Below are positions 57,701 through 64,000 of a stretch of DNA of 64,000 nucleotides, one piece after another. The notes below the pieces were generated by a model that was not told the origin of the DNA, ran no database searches, and saw only the letters and a list, made by a program, of their open reading frames with translations. Source of the stretch: Archilochus colubris (lineage: Eukaryota > Chordata > Aves > Apodiformes > Trochilidae). The stretch spans positions 8,740,609 through 8,804,608 of the forward strand of contig CM041084.1 in assembly GCA_023079485.1 (NCBI GenBank), read 5' to 3'. The position numbers and the translations under genes were made by a program. Numbering within the stretch: position 1 is the stretch's first letter; the number at the start of each line of letters is the position of its first letter.

Positions 57701-60700
57701 TTTGCTTATTGATTGCACATTGCACAATGCCTCTAGCTTAATAAACTTTGCGAGTGTCCCAAGGGAACAAAAAAATGAATAATCAACATCTCCATAATAG
57801 CTCTGCACTCAGCTGGCCTCCAGCCATGGACAGGAACTCACCATGATCCGTGGATGTAACGAACCACAGAGCAGAGAATGGACTGTTTATCACCATTTCC
57901 AGACACACTCTTAAAGAGCCTGATTTTATTATACTTCCAGTGTTCATATGGTGCTTTCAAAGAAACAAGAGTTACCCAATTAACCAGAATGAGACAGCAG
58001 AAAAAAACATAGCAGATAAGAAAAAAAACCTTGCTCCCCATTCTAGAGCTATTTAAAAAGTCTGGGTGAACATTTGTATTTTTCCCTGCTGCTTTTAAAC
58101 TCCAAACTGGGGAAACTAGGGCTGGGATGTATTCCTAGAGCCAAAACTATCCTTCTTTGAGAGTTCCTTTATGCTATATTCAAGCATTGCCCCTGACTCC
58201 CCCCTGTATGGTAATTTTATATGGTTGCCAAAGTTTCCACACTTCCCATAGGAGAGCTTCCCATGAGCAGAGTAAAAGCAAGGATAACCTGGGAGGAAAG
58301 GTTATTAAGCTTGGAAGTGGAAAACATCAGCAGAAGGTAGTGGGCAACACCTCGGGTGGCTCCTGGATGGTGCTCCCCAGAACTGCCATTTAGACAGCTA
58401 AAATCTGAAGTGGACAGGCTAATGCCACCTTTAGGGAGTGCTTGTTACAAAGGCAATAATTTTTTTTCCCCAGTGTATTCAGGTCTCACAATCCTTGACA
58501 AACTGGGCGAAAAATTCAGCACTCAGTATAATAATTCTTAAAATCCTCTTGACTAGTTCATCTATGCTTTCTATCTCCCTAATATCTCCTTTTCTTTCAA
58601 TTTTGCTTTCAGTTTGTGAAGTTCAGATGGAAATACTTTCTGCATGGATGAACAGTAAATATCCTCATCCCCACTTCACTCATATGTTCTCCTGGCAGAA
58701 ATCCCAGGCCCTGGAATATTCAGTCATCAAGCAGGTAACAGTACTTGGCTTGGGACTCTGGGTCCTTGCAAGAACTTGCACTGGTTGTATTTGAAACATT
58801 AACAGAAAAATTAGTGGTACAAAACTTCCTGTAATTGAAACCCCATATCAATCTCAAGAATCCTTCAAAGTCAGGGACAAGTCAGTGAGATTTGATCATA
58901 AACATTTTTTTTCCTGCTCTTTGTAATTTCTTCCTTTCCGTGGCTTTTACTGGAATATGGTAGCACCTTGCAGAATTTCTTTGCTCACACTTTCTAATCT
59001 CAAATATCCTGGGCACCTTTTCAGCTTAGGTTGTGTGCTAGGTTGTTAGGTTCATTGCATAATTCTGCCTGCCTGATTTTTTTTAAAGAATAATCACATT
59101 TCTACATCATCCCTACCATATTTTATGAGGAAAGCTTTTCTGCTCAGGTCTTTTCTTTATCTGTACTTTCTCTTTACCTGCTTTTCAAGCTCATTTAAAT
59201 TATGCTGTAAAACAGAATTTCATTGTTACAATCACATTTCTGACAACTTGACTGGGTTTATGTCTGCCAACATTAATTCCATAAAAGCCTGCAAGCAGAT
59301 TTCTCTTACTTGGAGTGAAAAACCATCTCCCATAGCTGCTGCAATCACAGCTCACCAGTTTCTTTCCATCTGATCTCAAAAAAGGCATGGGGTTGCTCTC
59401 CACATACCAGTGTGTTTGATACATGACCTTTTCACCATGAAAAGCAGTATAGATGCTGCCAAGCAAGGCAAACCAAAACAGTACATGATTTTGGGTGCCT
59501 TTCACTTGGGTACACAAGCTCAGACTCTGAACTAATGTGCAGGCTCAAACATGAATACCATTCACCTGTCATTTTAGGGCATATTATTTCTCAGCACTTT
59601 TGGGGATATGTTTGTTCCCCTTAAGGAAATTCAAGCTCTAAGCTCACCATTTTCTGCTATTTTTGAAAGTGTTCTCTCTCACATCTTCTTAAACTCATAA
59701 AAAATGTTGTTGCTGTGTTTGGGTTTTTCTTCTTTTCCTATATTTCAGTGTATTAAGGAAACGATGTTTACTTACTTCCTTATGATCACTAAAGCTTCTG
59801 GGAAATTTTAATCTTATTTGAAAGAGAAGCAGAGTTTACAAAATACAAATTTTAAGGAGTCCTTCACGAAAGTGGGCAGTCACCCTGAGGTAAGGTAATT
59901 GAATGAATCTTTTGCTCCCCCCTCAAAAAAGGCCACAGCATAACTAAATTAGTGGAGAAGCCACAAGAAGGGTAATGCTTCAAACGTCTCGGTAGAAAAA
60001 AATCTCCAGTTCCACTTGTATGATCCAAGAAACAGGATTGTTCATGGTACAAGTTGCAAAATTAAAATAAATTAGACCTTATAAATTCGATAGAACTTTT
60101 TTCTTATCACTGGCTCCTCTTAAACCCAATTATATGCAAGTGACACAGCCTTTTCTATAAATTTTTCCACTTATGTTCTCCAAATATACACAGACAATTA
60201 AAACAGAGATGTCCAGGTCCACCCCAGAGGTTCTATACCTACATGCCTTGTTGTTGTAAAGCAGCATTATAACCTTACTGAGAGAAGCAGTATTTTCAAG
60301 AAGTCAACATAATAGCAAAATATACATACAGAACTAGTACATTCTATATGCACAAACCCACAACTTATTCTTAAGTCAGTCTTGAAGACATACCCAGTCC
60401 ACACTGGGAGTGCTCACAGGCTGGTGGTGACATTAAATCCAGTCCCAGTTAGACTGAAGGGTTAAACTCTGTGTTTAAGAAAAGTCTTAACATTCCCACT
60501 CTGAGTTCCTCTTTAGCAAAAGCTCATTTGTTATTTATTCATGGTACAGAAAATTCTCAAATGTAGGTATACTAAAAGCTGCTTTAGCTCCAACTTTCTC
60601 CATGGGGTAAATAAGTAGCACATTTCAGTAGTGCTGAGTAACTCCGGACATTGATCCTGGGTCAGAACCACCGATCTACTGCTGTAGGAGAAGGTTTAGC

Positions 60701-61070
60701 ATCTCTGAATTAAAAGAGGTTAAGGAAAGCCCACAGACATGACACAGCATCATAGGGACCAATGGCTAAGCTCCAGTTTCTGCTTTAAGACTCCATCATG
60801 CTTCCAACACAGTTAAGTCATCCCAAAAACTCCTGTTTAGGTTTTCTGAGAGGAAATGGAATCACACCTTTAAATCTAATCTTTCTACTTTATATATATT
60901 TCCTTATTATAACATTTATATCTGTGGTTGCTGGGGTTTTTTTCCTTAACTTCTATCATTTTGACTTATTACCTTTGGAATTTATTTTACTTGTTACCCA
61001 GTTAATCCTTTTTCATTGGGTTTTTTTACATCTCACCATTTTCCTCCTCAGAAAGGGTTTGTAAATTCTA

Positions 61071-61089
61071 AACACACAAACACACACAC
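61071..61089 (+). repeat. Short (CA)n repeat
   Basis: ACACACAAACACACACAC: about nine CA units with one interruption. Confidence 0.85.
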
Positions 61090-62664
61090 TTAGTGCAGTG
61101 CAAAGCAAGGCAGACTACTTGATTGCTTCCCTGCATGGTGTCAGAAAGGAAAAACAGATGTCGGAGGCACAGCTCTTAAAGGCCAAACAGGCCAAATTAA
61201 AGGAAAATGAAGAGATGTTGAGGCAAAATCACTCATTCTTCAAACAAACTCATATTCTCTATCTAGGTTTAAAAAAAAATTGCCATTACTCCAAAAGAAA
61301 TATTCAGGAGTGTTTATGGTCTGCCAGATGATTGGAGTGTAATAAATGTAATTTTGCAAGCTTGTAAAATATCCTGACATTGCCTGAAAGAAACCACAAT
61401 AAACTATCTGGTTGGGATTGCTTTACTTCTATTTCTATACCTTATTAAACCAGTATGCAGAAGACGTAGCAGGAAAACAAGGGATGTTCACTGATTGCAA
61501 CACTAGAAATAACTGAAAATAGCTTAAAACTAAATTCTGTTGTAGGCAACAGTCCATGAAAACCCAATGTCTACCTCTGTCAGCTTTGCTACAAGCCAGA
61601 TCTTTATCTCAGGGGCTGGCAGAGCACCCGTTGACTTCAACAGGAACCACACGTGCGGATTGTGAAGCAGAACTGGGTCTGGTGTGTTCATGAAGAGCTC
61701 CTGAATTGAAGATGTTACTTTGACATTCCAAAAAAGACCTGCAGTACAGATAAGCTTCTGTTGATTCTTGGTGAAGCTACCTCTACTGCTGTTTCAGGGC
61801 AAGTCCCAACACTGAGCCAGCTGGTGTTCCCCTTAAGCATGACATGCACACAGAATAATGAAGACATTGAGCTGCTTGACTGACTGAGCCTTAGAGAAAT
61901 GATGCACACAGAAAAGAAAAATTATTGCAACATCATGGCAAACCCCACCTTGGACTGAAATTCCCTTTTCATCTGCAGCTTGAGTAGCATGCCAGGATTA
62001 TAAATTATTTATAAATGGCTATTGCAGGTACACAAACACACACAATGTTCTAGGAAGTTAAGTACTACAACTTCAGACTCAAGAGTCGTAGCAGTGCCTG
62101 CTCCTGGCAGCTCCCCAGATGTTCAGAGTCAGTGGCTGGAACTGTGGCAACATCTGCCTGCACTCCTTGCCCACTGACATCCACTTAGGGACAGGATCTT
62201 TAATTAGCCAAATCACAGACCTGACTGCCAGGTTTTCTCCAGCTTTGGGCCAACCCCACAGCCTTGTTGTGTCTCACAGAAGAATTTGTCCTCTGGAACC
62301 CCATCAGTCACCTCTCCCATTCTCCTCCCAAGCCCACGTTGGATGACCCTCCCATGGTGAGAAGGGTTTCGCCCCTAAGAGAGTATTTCCATAGAAACTG
62401 AAATTCTGTCAATGTTGAGGAACAAATAATCAAGTAATTTTCCATGTTTGTCAATTTTGGCACAATTTGCACTTTTCTGATCAATGCTGCTCTTGTTCTC
62501 TAAAAAGAAGTTGATTTTTTTCTGTGCAGAGGTACTAAATTTGTTCTCATGCCCTAATTTAAAAAGGTATTGCATTGCCTGTTTTCTGGCTTTATCTGGG
62601 TTATCACATCACCACTCTCTTCCTCCCCCCACCTCCCCCACCCCATTATCCTGGATAAGAAAGA

Positions 62665-62678
62665 TTTTTTTTTTTTTT
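62665..62678 (+). repeat. Poly-T homopolymer
   Basis: Fourteen T residues, about 20 bp after a C-rich pyrimidine stretch (62622-62644). Confidence 0.85.
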
Positions 62679-64000
62679 AATATACCTGGGATTTCTGCAC
62701 AGATTATGAATCTCAGATGTTGGCACCTGCACAATCCAAGATGCCTACAGGGCTCTGCCATCAACAGGCTGAAGTGGCTAAAGACAAGTGAGTGTTTACA
62801 CCTTGGCACATCAGCTTCAGCTGAAATCCCTGGTATGCAGCACCTGAACCCTAGAAGCAGCTGCTGAGGAGCTGGTACATGGGCATCTTTCCCAAACTTT
62901 ATTCACTACCTCCACAAGAGGAAAAAGGTGGGCAGCAGGAACTAGTGACTATCTAGTTTTGGAGCACTTCTAGGAGCTTTCTGTCACCCCTCTTTAGGGG
63001 GGAGAGCTGAAGACTTGGATCTCTCCTCCTGCCCCTCCACTAGTCCTTCAGGGAGGAGCAGAGCTAGCAGAGGGAGGGGGCTACTTGCCCTTGCAGACCA
63101 GGCCAGAAGAGAGTCACTGTTCACATCTGTGGGTTTTCTAACACATCACCTGCATCCCATACTAGACCAGAAACCCCATATTTGAAAGAGAAGCAACAAC
63201 AATAGTCCTAGTACTGAGAAGCAGTTTGAGCATATCACATCTCCTTCTCCACCCTCCTCTGCTCACCATCTCTGAAGATGCTGCAGTGCAAATGACCTTG
63301 CTCATGCAGCAAGAGCCCATTCCACTCCTCTGTTGTGTAGGTGATCCAGAACAGCCCTCCAGGTTAAAACAACAAACATGCATTCTAGCTATGGTGAACC
63401 CTATCTCAGCTCAATTATGCATCTATCTAGGGATTTGTTTTATCCGCGTGCCAGAGATTCAACCTCTGCAGAAAGAAAAACTGCAGCAGCAGAATTTTTC
63501 TGATGGTAGTTGCTCAATGACACAGTAAAACAAAAAATTTTCTCTTTCATTTCCCATGGCATCTTCTCTTGAAGGACCTGACATGAGCAGAATATCCCAC
63601 TATCATACATCTACAGTTTGTAATCCCAGACATCACCTTTACACACATGGGGAAAAGGAGCAATCTATATCTCAAAGTATTTTGCTAAGACAAAACAGAA
63701 ACTTTACAATAGAGGTAGGAGGGAGACACAACACCACAGACTATGCTTTTTAGTCCCAATATTGCCTTCGTTGTACAGTCCTGGTGTACATGGATCCTGC
63801 TGCCCCTGCCCTGGAGAATGGAAATAGTTATTTACATTTTTACACCACGTCTCAGGCAGAGGCCACAAAAAAAGGACATCAGTCTAATGTTTTAGCTGTG
63901 GTTTGACAATGGATTCATTAAAACAAAATGGCCCTGCAGATTTGGGTTATAAGCAAATCCATTATGAAAGACAAAAATTTGCAACCTACTAAAACTATTT

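Larger units (their letters stand above)
52033..64000. other. Unique non-coding DNA, about 12 kb
   Basis: No gene is recognised. Open frames reach 128 codons (plus 52631-53017, Lys-rich, starting in a TA repeat) and show no family resemblance. Contents: TA-rich repeat at 52595-52648, inverted repeats at 52671-52721, T runs at 54203 and 62665, (AAT)n at 54741-54790 and (CA)n at 61071-61089. A Lys/Glu/Gln-rich frame at 61098-61331 begins in the CA repeat with a GTG and is probably chance. Confidence 0.5.

Noticed and set aside
61098..61331. Lys/Glu/Gln-rich frame resembling a coiled coil
   Set aside because: Starts at GTG within a CA repeat; no good splice donor near its end; composition follows A-rich DNA. 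Could be rechecked with RNA-seq but is not annotated.
1..64000. CRISPR arrays, bacterial promoters, terminators, operons, prophage or plasmid genes
   Set aside because: No regularly spaced repeats, no dense coding and no bacterial-type genes; the CR1 elements and composition indicate a vertebrate genome.
1..64000. Endogenous retrovirus (paired LTRs, gag/pol/env frames)
   Set aside because: No paired long direct repeats and no retroviral-type coding blocks were noticed by eye; reverse transcriptase remnants are all of CR1 LINE type. A solo LTR could be missed without a library search.

Overview
This 64 kb window looks like AT-rich, gene-poor vertebrate nuclear DNA, most likely from a bird. 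I found no protein-coding gene, rRNA, intact tRNA, CRISPR array, operon or phage-like module. The bird assignment rests on CR1 retrotransposons, whose 3' ends (TTCCAACCC followed by short ATTCTRTG-type tail repeats) are seen on both strands in at least seven places. The flanking DNA is poor in CG dinucleotides, full of short A/T microsatellites, and has no open frame longer than about 140 codons. I cannot name the species, or say whether this is intergenic DNA or a large intron.

Layout. 1-11.1 kb: unique AT-rich DNA with simple repeats and two splice-site-bounded pseudo-exon candidates (319-378 minus, 2195-2248 plus). 11.09-11.49 kb: a 5'-truncated, fairly young CR1 (plus) whose ORF2 C-terminus is still open. 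15.69-17.16 kb: the longest CR1 copy (plus), carrying part of the reverse transcriptase with recognisable PQG and DD motifs; it is frameshifted and contains an odd double-hairpin insertion. 21.7 kb: a short CR1 3' end (minus). 28.7-29.4 kb: a CR1 (minus) flanked by a near-perfect direct repeat of about 24 bp, which looks like a long target-site duplication. 30.58-30.90 kb: another CR1 (minus), with a diverged 33-bp-period tandem repeat just beyond it. 34.2-34.4 kb: a relic resembling a MIR/CORE-SINE. 39.4-40.0 kb: three stacked relics (a MIR-type SINE, an ancient CR1/L3-type LINE end and a younger CR1 end). 50.2 kb: a tiny CR1 3' end. 51.89-52.03 kb: an ancient CR1 ORF2 fragment, about 90 bp downstream of a motif resembling a recursive splice site. 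52.03-64 kb: unique DNA with AT microsatellites and an inverted-repeat cluster at 52.67-52.72 kb.

There is no gene system to describe. The recognisable biology is retrotransposition: CR1 LINEs of different ages encode (or once encoded) the reverse transcriptase, and older SINE-like relics would have depended on LINE machinery. The items most worth a second look are the duplication-flanked CR1, the palindromic insertion inside the 15.7-17.2 kb CR1, the amniote SINE relics, and a few well-formed splice-site pairs that could mark unannotated (possibly non-coding) exons. None of these is strong evidence for a new biological system.
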